NCBI RefSeq assembly: GCF_954871325.1
Contig: NC_088776.1
Location: 39,108,508 to 39,172,507 of the forward strand
Length of the DNA: 64,000 nt
Source of the DNA: Gordionus sp. m RMFG-2023
Taxonomy: Eukaryota > Nematomorpha > Gordioida > Chordodea > Parachordodidae
Reading direction: 5' to 3'
The notes beneath the pieces are model-generated. The model had not been told where the DNA came from, ran no database searches, and saw nothing but the letters and a program-made list of their open reading frames with translations. The translations under genes were made by a program, and so were the position numbers. Shown here one piece after another: positions 1 through 11,700 of the stretch (positions are counted from its first letter, which is position 1; every line of letters begins with the position of its first letter).

Positions 1-69
1 AAAATAAAACAATACAAAAATAATATATTATAAAAAAAAATTTCATATATATAATTAAAATATAAATAA

Positions 70-440
70 TATTATATATAAGATAACATCTTTTTGTGAC
101 AATTTTTTATTTATTTTTAGCAACAATTGATCTAAAATTTTGACAAACAAGAGCGCTCACTGCTCAACACAGTTTTTGCCATGCTCACACGTTCAATTGG
201 CTCAGAGGATGGGAGAGTTGTATCATATTTAATGAATAAAGATTTTAATTTGGGGAATTTATTATAAATATTTAAGGAATTATCTTTATTTTGAAAAAAT
301 TTTAATAGATCATCTTCACCATGGATCTTCATACATTTTCTTATCAAAAAATATGTGTTGGATAAAGAAATTAATCCTGCTCTTTCTTTATCAAGATCTT
401 TTCTCAAACTTAATTTTTTATTCTTTAAATTTAATAACAA
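70..440 (-). mobile_element. hAT transposase C-terminal relic
   Basis: Read on the minus strand, an open stretch of about 100 codons ends in a typical hAT dimerisation region. It has a hydrophobic segment (FPKLKSLFIKYDTTLP), then SSEPIERV, then a basic tail (LSSERSCLS). In the family this block reads roughly PSSAxxERxFS...RxxLS and forms the transposase dimer. Weak similarity continues toward position 70 in another frame, so the gene is decayed. The terminal repeats are not visible and the element may begin outside the window. A relative with the same style of domain lies at 39720-39860. Confidence 0.6.
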
Positions 441-742
441 TTTGAAGTTAAACCATTATAGCAGATAGAAGATATTGTTTAAATATTTTGAACCAATACC
501 AATATTTGGTAATCTTGGGTTTTTAATGTTGGTTCTCAGCCCTATACTAGTATAAACTTGCTACTCTTAATTTTCTTTATTTATGTAAAATATGTTTAAA
601 AATGGGGCCAGGGAAGGGTTGAATAATTTTCATCTGAAGAAGTAAGTATTATGGACATAATATTCTTAAAATAAATTATAAAATATAATAAGATCATTAT
701 TAACATTTATTTGAATTTAAATTCTAACAACGAGAATTTAAA

Positions 743-1552
743 ATAAAAATTAGGGCTGTGCCGATATTAAATATCGAATCGGATCGGTACCGATATTTAG
801 CATTTTCCGAAAATATCGGATCGGGTCGATACCTGTAAATAACCGATCCGATCTTTTTACTTATCTTTTCTTTTCTTTTTTTGTTATTTTATTTTATGTT
901 ATGAATATTTTTTTTACATTATTATAATATTTTCTAAATAATTTTTTTAAATTTTATTTCTTTCTTATAATAGATTTATAGTATTTTTTTTTAAAAAAAT
1001 AGAATGGAACACCTAAAGTTTTATTTATTTTAAATCTTTTTAAATAACGCCATTAATTATTTATACTTTAAATAAAAGAATTTTTTTAAACATGGTATCT
1101 GAATTATGGAAATATTTTACAAAAGACAAATATAATTTTGCAAAATGCGTTATCTGCGGAATCATCTGAGTCTGCCTTCAGTACGGCAGGAGATATAGAT
1201 GGTCCATATCGTAGAAGCTTATTCCCAGAAAATCTGGAGGCTCTCATATTTATTAAAAAATCTAATATATTATAATTTTATATATTAAATATTACAATTT
1301 TATAATTCATACCAACATAAAATGGATATATTATTAAATATATATTTTTTTATTATAGTCTTAATTGTAGAAATTAAAAAACTAAATTAAATTCATAATT
1401 CGATTTTTTGCATAAAAAATCTTGATTTCTTAATTACATTTAGTTCAAATGGGGGTGATTAAAAATCAGTATAAATATTGGATGGGTTTTGAAGCAATAT
1501 CGGATCGGATCGGTGAAAAATATGTGGAGATCGGCACAGCCCTAATAAAAAT
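743..1552 (+). mobile_element. Non-autonomous hAT element with 8-bp target duplication (family A)
   Basis: The element runs from 751 to 1544 and is flanked by exact copies of ATAAAAAT at 743-750 and 1545-1552, the 8-bp duplication expected for hAT. Its ends are inverted (TAGGGCTGTGCCGAT against the reverse complement of ATCGGCACAGCCCTA), with GATCGG-rich subterminal motifs. Inside, about 1090-1260, is a collapsed transposase. A BED-like start (VSELWKYFTKDKYNFAK, then CVICG) runs almost directly, with a frame change, into the C-terminal dimerisation block (SSESAFSTAGDIDGPYRRS). The whole catalytic core is missing, so this is an internal-deletion derivative that could move only with help from an intact relative. 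Confidence 0.9.
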
Positions 1553-1654
1553 GAAGGAATGGTGGTTGATATGAATTAAAAACTCGATTTAAATTATTTA
1601 TATTATATTAAAAATTAATAAAAGTAATTTTATATATTTTTCTTTTTGTTAATA

Positions 1655-1825
1655 TTTTCTAAGAAAAAGTATAAAGTAACGATTTGCGTTACCTTTATTC
1701 AAAAAAAGAAACGCGTTTTCGTTATTCGTTACCTCTAGAAAAAGGTAACAAATAGCGTTCCTTTTCTACAAAAAAAGTAACATTAGTAACGACATTACTC
1801 TTTTGACATTACTTTACAGCACTAG
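1655..1825. mobile_element. hAT right-end fragment (TAGTGCTG family B)
   Basis: This fragment ends in CTTTACAGCACTA, the inverse of the TAGTGCTGTAAA end seen on the element at 30422-32326. It is rich in repeated GTAAC/GTTAC and AACGCG motifs, typical of subterminal sequence. It abuts sequence matching family A at 1826. The left end is not visible, so it is a truncated copy. Confidence 0.5.
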
Positions 1826-2400
1826 AAATTCTGATCATCATTAAAAAAATAATAGGAAACTGTATATATAAAATTATTCTTTAATAGCTATATAAAGTAA
1901 AACAATATTTACTATATATCAGATATTTGCAGAGGTACCATTTGCATTACCCTGTCCAGTTTTTATATTTTCAGGCCCAACCCGATTTTTAAAAAAATAT
2001 ATATTTATTTTAAGCGAATAATGTCGATTTAAAAAATTTCAAAATTTTTTTTTTAGGCCCGGCCAGGGTATTTTTAAAAAAATTACGGCGTGTACCCGGG
2101 CTTAGGGCCAGGCCTCCAGGTCACTGCTATATATCTTATAAATACAAACCTTTTTAAAAATTTAAAGATAAGACATATTTTTAGAATTTTCAAGCTTTGA
2201 GACTTTTTTGATTTTTAGAGCTAGGATAAGGGAATATTCTGATATTAATACGCTTTTTAAAAAAAATTTATCCACATATTTTTATCATTCCATTATCTTA
2301 TGAATCAATGTAAATATCGGTATAAAATCAGTATCGGTGCAGTTTGAAATAAATGATCAGTGGCAAAATTTTACATATCTACCAAGAAACAGATGATAAA
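1826..2400 (+). mobile_element. Fragment of family A hAT, interrupted by a short insertion
   Basis: The segments 1826-1911 and 2135-2370 resemble the inside of the family A element at 29245-32564. Shared pieces include ATTCTGATCATCA, TATATCTTATAAATA, GACATATTTTTAGAATTTT, GGGAATATTCTGAT-like sequence and the GTATCGGTG subterminal motif. No transposase frame survives. A 207-bp element is inserted at 1920-2126. Confidence 0.55.
1912..2134. mobile_element. 207-bp non-autonomous hAT-like insertion
   Basis: The insertion occupies 1920-2126 and is bracketed by exact 8-bp repeats CTATATAT (1912-1919 and 2127-2134). It starts and ends with CAG/CTG. It contains GGCCCAACCCGA and GGCCCGGCC blocks but no coding capacity. 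The interrupted sequence rejoins cleanly when compared with the related copy near 30190. The inverted repeats are weak, so the class is inferred from the target-site length. Confidence 0.6.
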
Positions 2401-2559
2401 ATGTTTATTTAAAAAGTAAAGGGTCTAGATAAAAACTAGTTTAAACTTGTCTTATTTTGGCACCGTTAGGACCATGATTTTTGCCCAACTTAGACAGTCT
2501 CCCATTTTACGACTTTACTTTAAAAATAAATATTATCTGTTATATGCTTATTTTAGCTA

Positions 2560-4300
2560 GGGCAATCCGATTTAATATTACCGATATTAAAAGTATATTA
2601 GCCCATTACTATTCTATCTGATATAATCTGATTGTGTGTGTTCTTTATGCATATTTAATTCTTAAATGTGTAAAAAGTATACAAAATATTTTTATTAATA
2701 AATCATTTATTTTTTATATAATAATAGTAATACCAATTATAAATATATTCATTATTTATATAGTAATTAAACAAATATACTAATAAATTTTAAACCAAAC
2801 ATTCAATATTCTTGAGAAAAAGGAGTCACTTAAAATAGCTAAATATTCTGATATCTCTCAAGAATATATTTTCATTCCCATCATTTCCACAACCTTTACA
2901 ACTTTTGGGAAATATGCCTTACCTTTTTTCAAGGAACTTGGCTCTAACATTGTCAACTAACCGGTGAACCCCGCGAAGGCTTCTTCTTAAGACAAAGACT
3001 ACCATCCTTCCTCCTTCCTTCCTTCCTTCCTTCCTTCCTTCCTTCCTTCCTTCCTTCCTTCCTTCCTTCCTTCCTTCCTTCCTTCCTTCCTTCCTTCCTT
3101 CCTTCCTTCCTTCCTTCCTTCCTTCCTTCCTTCCTTCCTTCCTTCCTTCCTTCCTTCCTTCCTTCCTTCCTTAAAGAAAGAAAGATTTTCTCTTCTCTCG
3201 CCATAGCGATACACAAGGCAAATTATATTAGCTTCATAGGCAGTCTCATTCCACAAGATGACCGTTTTAACCTCAATATTTTTTACTGTTCCCCCCTCTC
3301 TTTTTGTTTCTCCTTATTACTAATATAAATAATATTGTATATTCTCAAAATATTATTTTTATTACATAATTATATTTTATTAATAAAGTATAAATTAAAA
3401 TTAATAATTAAAATTATTATATTGAAGATTTCTTTTCAGAAGTACCAAAATTTCTAGTTTATCCGAGGGGGACTTTCAATATCACTTTCACTAAAAACAG
3501 ATTCTGTTGATACACTTGCAATATATGTTGCTAGATATTGATGAGTAAGTTTAGGAGATATTTATGACAGTTCACAGCCCAATATTTTAAAGGATCTGCG
3601 GGGTTATTATCATTTATTGCTTTAAATATTGATTCCTTAAGATAATATTCAATTTCGAGGGAATAGGGGCAAATTTTGATGGTATTGTTAATTAAATTAG
3701 ACTCTTTATTAGCTTTAACAGTATCAGCATAATATCCCCACAAACTAAATATGCCAGTTGAATTGGTTGCTGATATTGATGGAATTTTATTTTGTATTTT
3801 CTATACTATATAAATGATAAAAAACAATATTTAATTTAATTTTTTCATAGACGGTGAATTAATTTCTTCACAAAAATTGTTGCTAATGCAGTCTTAGAAG
3901 TAGTTTTTATTTATAAAGTATTGATTGAATTGAAAAAATTGTTTTGCGGGATCCAAAATTCTTGATTGGAAGTAAATTTTTTCGATTAATAATATAAGAA
4001 AAACGCATAATGATTTCTCTATATCGCATTCTTCATCTGAGCACCTGTATCATGCTCATTATGATTAGCACGTTCTTTTTTAAGTAATTCTACGAATGGA
4101 ATAACATACTAATTGGTGCATTTTCTCCAGTAATTTCTTTTGTAATGCGCTATATTGGTAATAAATTCAGCTGGAATTTTTTAAAAAATTAAAATTATCA
4201 TGTCATGTCGTAAAATTTACTAATATCGGTGATAACCGATATTTAGAAAAAAATGAATAATCGGCCCGATCCTATAAAAAAATATGACCACATCCTTAAA
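2560..4300 (-). mobile_element. Decayed family A hAT with transposase C-terminus
   Basis: Both flanks keep the family A subterminal vocabulary (ACCGATATTAAAAG near 2580; AACCGATATTTAG and ATCGGCCCGATC near 4230-4270). On the minus strand, about 3440-3745, a frame reads ADPLKYWAVNCHKYLL and, after a shift, LATYIASVSTESVFS. That is the tryptophan-led and SxxSxxVFS portion of a hAT dimerisation domain. The CCTT microsatellite lies within the same interval. No target duplication could be defined. Confidence 0.5.
3013..3172. repeat. (CCTT)40 microsatellite
   Basis: An uninterrupted run of 40 CCTT units, or (AAGG)40 on the minus strand, covers 160 bp. The open frames across it on the minus strand (Gly-Arg-Lys-Glu repeats) come from the tetranucleotide and are not a gene. 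The perfect array suggests recent expansion. Its true length may be affected by assembly. Confidence 0.95.
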
Positions 4301-5017
4301 AATAAGAATAAAAATATATAATTAAAATATATTTATATTATGAACGATCAGGACATTTAAAAAATCGGTTCATTCCAATACAATTTAACATAAGATTGAT
4401 TTATTTTAATTTAAATTTTTATTCCTGCATCTCCAATTTAGCCAATTATTCAGCTTCATTTATATTTTCTCTAAATTAAAGTTTTCTTTTTTTCATCTCC
4501 ATTTTAGCCCTTTCTCATTTAAACTAAATTACATAATATTTTTTTTTGATTCGAACTTCGAAATGATTTCAATTTAAAATAATTTTTGTAAATCACAAAA
4601 AAATGAATATTTAAGTTTTTTTGTATTATTGCGATACAAATTTTAAATCTTTTAAACTCCTGAAATAATTAATATCCCAAAATGAGAATATTCCAGTTTC
4701 TGGGAATGTAAGTTCAGCTCTGATCAACAGTTAATTAAACATGTGTGCTATTTTAATTGTAGGTCTTTTATACCTTATGCAAGTTTCTTTATTTATCTGA
4801 GGCAGAGCAACAATACAATCTTTTTTGGCATATAAATTTTAAAAATCTTATCTTGTTAAACTTATATTTAGTTAGATAATAAAAATGATACCAAATATTA
4901 TGGCTATTGCAAATTGTTTTCTGACACCTTCACTACCCATTATAATTCTGCTGTTTACGGTTTGATACATTTTATAGAAAATTTTAATCATATTAATTAC
5001 ACATAATATAATTTTAG
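4301..5017. other. Stretch without recognisable gene
   Basis: AT-rich sequence upstream of the first visible ATRX exon. It ends in a usable acceptor (ATTTTAG at 5011-5017). No exon, TIR or RNA gene was recognised. Confidence 0.6.
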
Positions 5018-5741
5018 GAGCTCTAAGCCTAAAGCTATCGAAATCGTCCCAAAAAATAAAAAATGTGCTATCTATTCAAGCGATAGTAGTGACAACAACG
5101 ATAAAAATCATATTAAAATAGAAAAAGTCAACCACGATGAAAATCAAATTCAATTAAGCAACGACAAAAATCAAATAGCCAATGAAAACAAAATCGTTCC
5201 TATAGACATAGTTGATCCTAGTTCACTCCTTGGCACCTTAGTTGCCAGTAAGCATCCTGCACTTCACTCAGATGTTTCCACCGATACATTACCTTCTCTT
5301 ATAGAATGTCCACTTTCTAAGAACGAATTTAACGAAAAAAAGTTTCTGGAAGCCGAAAGGGTTGAATATAACAATTTTAATGACTCTAATGATCCAGTAT
5401 CCTCTGGGGAAGAATTTTTGGTTCTAAATACTAAATCCACCAAAAGATTGGCACATAAAATAACTACTAAATCATCACTTAAGATTCAAGAATTTAAAAA
5501 ACGATTGAGGAACAAAAACGACGTCAATAATATAGATTCGAGCGACGAAATTATTACGAAGGACTTGATCGAAAGTTCATTATCTCAGAGTGATAACGAA
5601 ATTTCGGCACTCAAAAGAACCAGATCTAGTGTCAAAAAGTTTAAGAAGGTACAGTTATTGAGCGATAAATGCCATAGTGCAAATAACAGGAAGTCAGAAA
5701 AAGGCGGGAAAAAGGACATTCAATTAGATACTTCGGATAAG
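5018..5741 (+). CDS. ATRX: ATRX exon 1 of those visible: acidic, low-complexity region
   Basis: The acceptor is ATTTTAG. One base completes the previous codon, so an upstream exon must exist. It encodes 241 codons rich in Asp, Glu, Ser, Asn and Lys, with clusters such as [10 protein letters not shown] and [12 protein letters not shown]. The region matches the charged, poorly conserved stretch before the ATPase core of ATRX. It ends GATAAG before GTAATA. Confidence 0.82.
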
Positions 5742-8700
5742 GTAATATTAAACAAAGAAAAATCTTAATTAACAATGTTTAAATATAAATTATTTTAAAA
5801 TGCCTAATGTTTAATTTATAAAATCATAATTGAGGATAAAACGCTCAGATCTTTTCAATTTGAGCTAAACCTGTTATTCTGTTTAACGTTTAAATCTGAA
5901 TAGCTAGCAAAACCCACTGTTCGAGATTCATTCTCCCATTCCTATAAATGTCAAAAAAAATGTATAATCTTGATTTTTTAAAAGGAATTAGAAGTTATGA
6001 ATTCAAATGAAGGCGAAGAAGAGAGCGATACAAATGAATCTAGAATTGCCAAAAATGTTAGAAAAAACATAAGGAAGATCAAATCCATGACTCAGCTGAA
6101 AATGGAAACGCGGGAAGCAGCTAAATCCGAGCAAGCTAGGCTCAAAAGGATATCGGAAAATAGGATCTCAAAAATGGTTACTTCTTTTTATTTCTTTTAT
6201 TTAATAGTATTAGTATCTATTAATATACCTAGAACAAATGCGAAGTTAAAGTCTATCTTATAAAGCTTATTTAAATTTTTTGTTCAATTTTATTTAAAAA
6301 TGAATATACACTAGAAACAAATACTCGAAGAGGAAGAACTAAAAAAATTAGCTGACAATTTGATAAAGGAATTGGTTTTAGAATTGCCGGATCAAGACGG
6401 GACCGGGATAAGTCTTAAGGTTGATCCCACTATTGTACAACATTTGAAACCTCATCAAGTCAAAGGTAATTTAGTTTTAATTTTATTAGAAATTGATTTT
6501 TTTTAATTGCAAATTTTTTTCGTAATTAAAAGAGAATTTATTTATAATACATAATAAATGGATACACGTGCGTAAATAATATCATGCTAGGGGATGAATG
6601 AATGAATTTTAGATATGATTATAATATATTTATTAGATATTTTATTTTTAAAAACATTGCGTTTCATGATCCCGCCAATTATGTGTTGATAGGGAAATGA
6701 CATCCTTATAAAATATTTAATCAATTTTTTGAATATCTATAAATAATACATTAAAATAAATACATACAACAAAGGAATAACTTTTCTCTACGAAAACGTG
6801 ATAGAATCTTGGAAAAGATTTAAAAATGGCACGGATGAAGGTAACGGGGCAATTCTGGCTCATTTAATGGGTTTGGGAAAGTCGTTACAAATCATAACTC
6901 TGGTCCACACGTTACTTTCCAACACGCATTTTAAAACTCATATAAAAACGTGCCTAATCATATGCCCTCAAAATACCTGTATAAATTGGATGAACGAGAT
7001 GGGCAAATGGACCAGTCAAGCTAATGACCCTTTACTAGTTTTTAAAAAAAAATTTCCTCTTTAATTTAAAGGAAAAATGCTCTAATGATTGATTTAACAT
7101 TCACTCAAATTTAAATTATTAGAGAGAAAAAATCGAATTTGAGGAAATTTAGTCATGAATTTCATGATAATTTTTTAAAAATATATGGGGGTTTTTTAAT
7201 ATGAATTTACAAGAATTAAGACTAGTTCAAAAGTAATGGCGTTTAAGCTGTTGTTCAGATTTAGGTACATAAGTTATTTATACTCATTTATATTAACCTT
7301 TTATATTTTAATTTAGAGTCTATTACTAATAATTTAAATAATCATTATCTAATTGTTAATATAACCTAACCTAAAATATTATGCTTTTTAGCTATTTCTT
7401 GAAACTCCTTTTCTCTTCTGAACTTATTTTTATTCTTGTTTACTACTTATATTTCATATAGCTTGAGATTTTCTTATATCCTTTATAAAGTTTTCAATAT
7501 TAAATTTATCAAAAATAAATAATATATGGAATAAAAGAATAGTAAGTTTATAGTTTGATTAAATAAATGTTATAACATTAATCTATATAATTTTTTCAAA
7601 TGAAAAATGCTGCTTGAAATTGCGAATTCGCAAAAATGCAATAAATTAATTTTGACGATAAAAAAATGATTATTTTTTAATACGCAAATATTTTCTACGA
7701 CACTCGCGTCTGTTTATATTGTTTTCAAATTTTCCGAAAATTAAATGCGCTAATATATAAATTTTTTTAAATTACCTGCGAAGACATGGTATGACAAATT
7801 TTTTCTACACATATTTTTTGGCCATATAAGAGCAAAATATGAACGTAATATATAATGTATAGTATAAATTGAGCGTTTACTTTTTTGACGTAATTTTTTA
7901 ATGAAAAAAGCGTAACGCATCCCTTATTTAAATCGAGGTTGCTTCTTTTATTAATATCGTCTATTCAAAATTTTAACTAAGTTCTAAAAAAGGATTTGTC
8001 CATAAAAATTATATTATTGTATGCTTTTTTATTTCTTTTATAAGTTAATTATTTTTTTTACACTTTATGTAATATTACAAAATGGAGTATTGAAAAAACA
8101 AACATATTAGCGTTTTTTAAAATAGTTGCTAAACTCTAAACCGTAATTTTATCAAATTTGTACGATGCTATATGAAATGCATTATTTGCATTTGAAACGC
8201 TCAATTTGTGTGCACGATAATCCAATTATTTTACTCAGAGGTATCATATAAAAATGGTAGAAAAAATACCAAAACAACTTTTCCTTTCAAGATATTTGAT
8301 ATTTAATAAAATTTGTTTCCTATATACTTAATTTCATTTATTTTAAGAATTGATCATTAGTATTAAGCTGGAAAGAGGATACTAAATTTTCCCTCTTTCC
8401 TTTTATTTGCATTTATAATATTTTTTGTCATGAAAATATTAAATCATGTAATAGTAAATGCTTTATGATTTTGATTGATACCATTTTCAGAAAACTATGA
8501 TAAATCATTTAAGAATATAAAATTAATAAAATATCTACTACTTCTTGAAAATTCAATATTATTTAAATGGTTAGTATATATTTATTCTAAAGTTTTGCGA
8601 AATATAAAGCTTTAGAACAGCTATTTGCTTTATTTCAAAAAATATTAACGCTCAATTTGTCTTTGTTAACGATCTGAAGAATCAGCTCAATTCTTTAAAT

Positions 8701-11700
8701 ATATGAGATTAAATAAAGTATGTATTTTGATGTTAATTATAATTATTTTAATAATATTTAAAACTTTTTTTATTTTAAAATATACAAGTCAAAAAATAAA
8801 AACCAACAAAACAAATTTTATTAAATACACAATATCTTGTAAAGAAAAGTTAATTACTACTCTTAGGGAATGATATTTTAAAAATACTATTTAATATATA
8901 TTAATTTAGATATTTAGGGACAGGATGTAGTTATTTTATACGTTATCATAGAACATAGTCCATAGATTCAGATATCTTGCTCCTACTATAAAATAGTCCA
9001 TCCTCCTTTGGTAGAGCTAAATTCATGGCCTCTACACAAGACCATGAATTACGAAATTTGATACTATCTTTTAAAAATATAAGGTATTCATAACATTGTC
9101 AATTGTAAATGGCCTTATCCTTCAAACCACTTCCACTTTTAGTTGGAGAATTAATTAAATTTCATTCTTTCACATAACCATCTCTTAATGCTTTCCAACA
9201 TCTTTTAATCTGTTCTACTAAATAAATATATAAAAAAATATTAATATAAAGTGAATAAAATATATTCGTAACCTTCAAATCTTTAGCGATACTCAACTAA
9301 TGATTATTCTCGTATACTTTTTTTATTGTCTTAACTTTTATTATATAAGCACTTATCGACTTTCACTTATACTATTAAGGTAAATTAGTCTATTTCTTTT
9401 CTATATATATTTTCTATATAATTTTAAATATATTCTTATTTGTTTTTTTACTATATTTTTATTTTGATATCGTTCATATTTGTATTTAATTTTTAAATTG
9501 AAACCGTTTTTTAAAAAAATAAAAAGTTTACTATAATAAAGTTAAAATAGAGATAATTATTTTTTATAATATTTTAGAAAATCTACCTTTTTATAGAATT
9601 TGCTATTATTTTTATAATCATATCGCATTCTTTTTATAAACACATCACAACATATGTTTATCAAATTTTATCATAGCTTTATCATCATAACTTTCCATAT
9701 TAATAGATAATACTTATTTATTGGCTTGATTTTGTAAATAACGCTACGCTTGAACATAGCGCGTTCGCTATAATAAATCTTTACCTATTAATGGTAAGGG
9801 AATCAAAATTTCTGAAAAAAAGTTAATAAAATTTTGATTTCCAAATCTTTAAGGCTGGGTATATTTAATCCTAAAAATACAAATCTATATAGTTGATTCT
9901 AAAACAGCATCGTCGAAGGTGTCAATAAATTGTGTATATTATTTATAGGTTTAAAATTAAAAATATATATTGATCTTCATCACTGAACCTGAGATACAAA
10001 ATTTTGAAAAAAGCTGATTATTATTTTACAATTACTTCGATTGTACGAATTTGCAAAATTAATTTGCGAATCGCAGTCATTCTGCAACGTTACACACAGG
10101 ACTGGATCTAAATATTTATTTATTTACCCGTAACCAGTCATGAGCTGCTATTTTAATAGGGCCGGCCGCATTTTTTAAAGAACCGGGTTAGTACCAGATC
10201 CATTAATTATATTTCGAATATCTAATTAAAGTATGTAAAATTATTGAATGGGACGTATACGCGCATCCCCCCCCCCCTAAAAATTAAAGAGATGCTGGGA
10301 CGAATTTTTCATCATTGCTAGAGTTTTCCCTTAATTCATATTTTAAAATTGATATGACATCAAACTAACACTTTTAGTATTAATAGTTTTTAATAAAAGT
10401 ACATGTTTGACCTAATATAGACTAAATATACATATGCCAATTCTGAAAAATGTTAAAGATTTTTTTATAAAAAATATATTTTTTATGTATTAGTATTGGG
10501 GATTATTCAATGTCAGGGATAAGAAATCCAGGAAAGGTATGCTCAAAAATTGGCACAGCACTGGCGGAATATTAATCATCGGTTACGATCTATTTAGAAC
10601 GATGATATCTACCAAAACCAAGAGTTCGACGTACACGAATATCGTCAATGGGACGTTATTGGACCCAGGTATTTTTTTTATTAATGGACTAGGGCGTAAG
10701 AAAGAAAGAAGATATAGGATTTTCCTATCATCCAGGATAATAATTTTCGTCAAAAAAATCAGTAAAGATTATGAAATTTCTCAATACTTTGCATCATTTT
10801 AAAATTTTATTAATATTAAGTGATAACACTTAAAAGATACTATAAAAAATGAGATGAAATTATATTTAAAAAAAATGGGCATACCCATAATGAAGAATTA
10901 AAAAAGAATTTTTTTTAATATACAAAAATAGAATAAATGACGATTTCTATTTTTTTGATTCGGAACCTTTCCTTTTTTTAAAATAAATTGAAAATTTTCA
11001 TTTTTGTTTAGGAAACTATAAGAATAATCATAATTTTTTAATTAAATAAACAAATTGGTAGAATATTTCCAAAGACATCCTATAATCAGATTTTTATAAT
11101 TTGCAAAATTATATAGACTTTAATATATAAATATTATTATATCGTCTGAAAAAAATTGTACATTCTATTTTACCCTCGCGCGCACTTTTATAAATTTACT
11201 TTATGCTCATATTTTATTAAGAATTTAATTAATTCCTCTACAAAGAAATTCTTCTCTTTTTATTTCGGTTCCAGGTGGAGAAAATATTTCTATTTTTGAC
11301 AGATTTGGCTTGAAAAAAGGGCCTGCGACAGATTATAAAGGCATAATTTTATAAAATATGTTCTTACTATTGACTATTTTCATCAATAAAAATATTTTAA
11401 GATATTTCAGTAACTAAATAGTTTTGTTACCTTTTTCAATCAGTTTACTTTAAAATTATATACATATCATCAAAATACTTTTTTACACTAATTGTAAAAG
11501 TCAGTTTAATATGTTAGCCGTTAAAAGGGGATCCAGTTGTTTCAAACGGATATATTATATACGGAATAAAGTAAAAATGAAAAAAAAATTAGCTAAGAAT
11601 GTTAACAAAAATTAATTGTAAAAAAGAATTCTTCCAAAAATGTATTTCTTTTAGAGGAATATTATTTATTGAAAAATCTACCACTTGAGATATTTATTTA

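Noticed and set aside
2953-3256. Two open frames of Gly-Arg-Lys-Glu repeats
   Set aside because: They are translations of the CCTT microsatellite. Any frame through it stays open.
6798-7064. Separate small gene starting at 6798
   Set aside because: It is the ATRX exon 4 frame read from a non-ATG codon. Homology and splice phase place it inside the larger gene.
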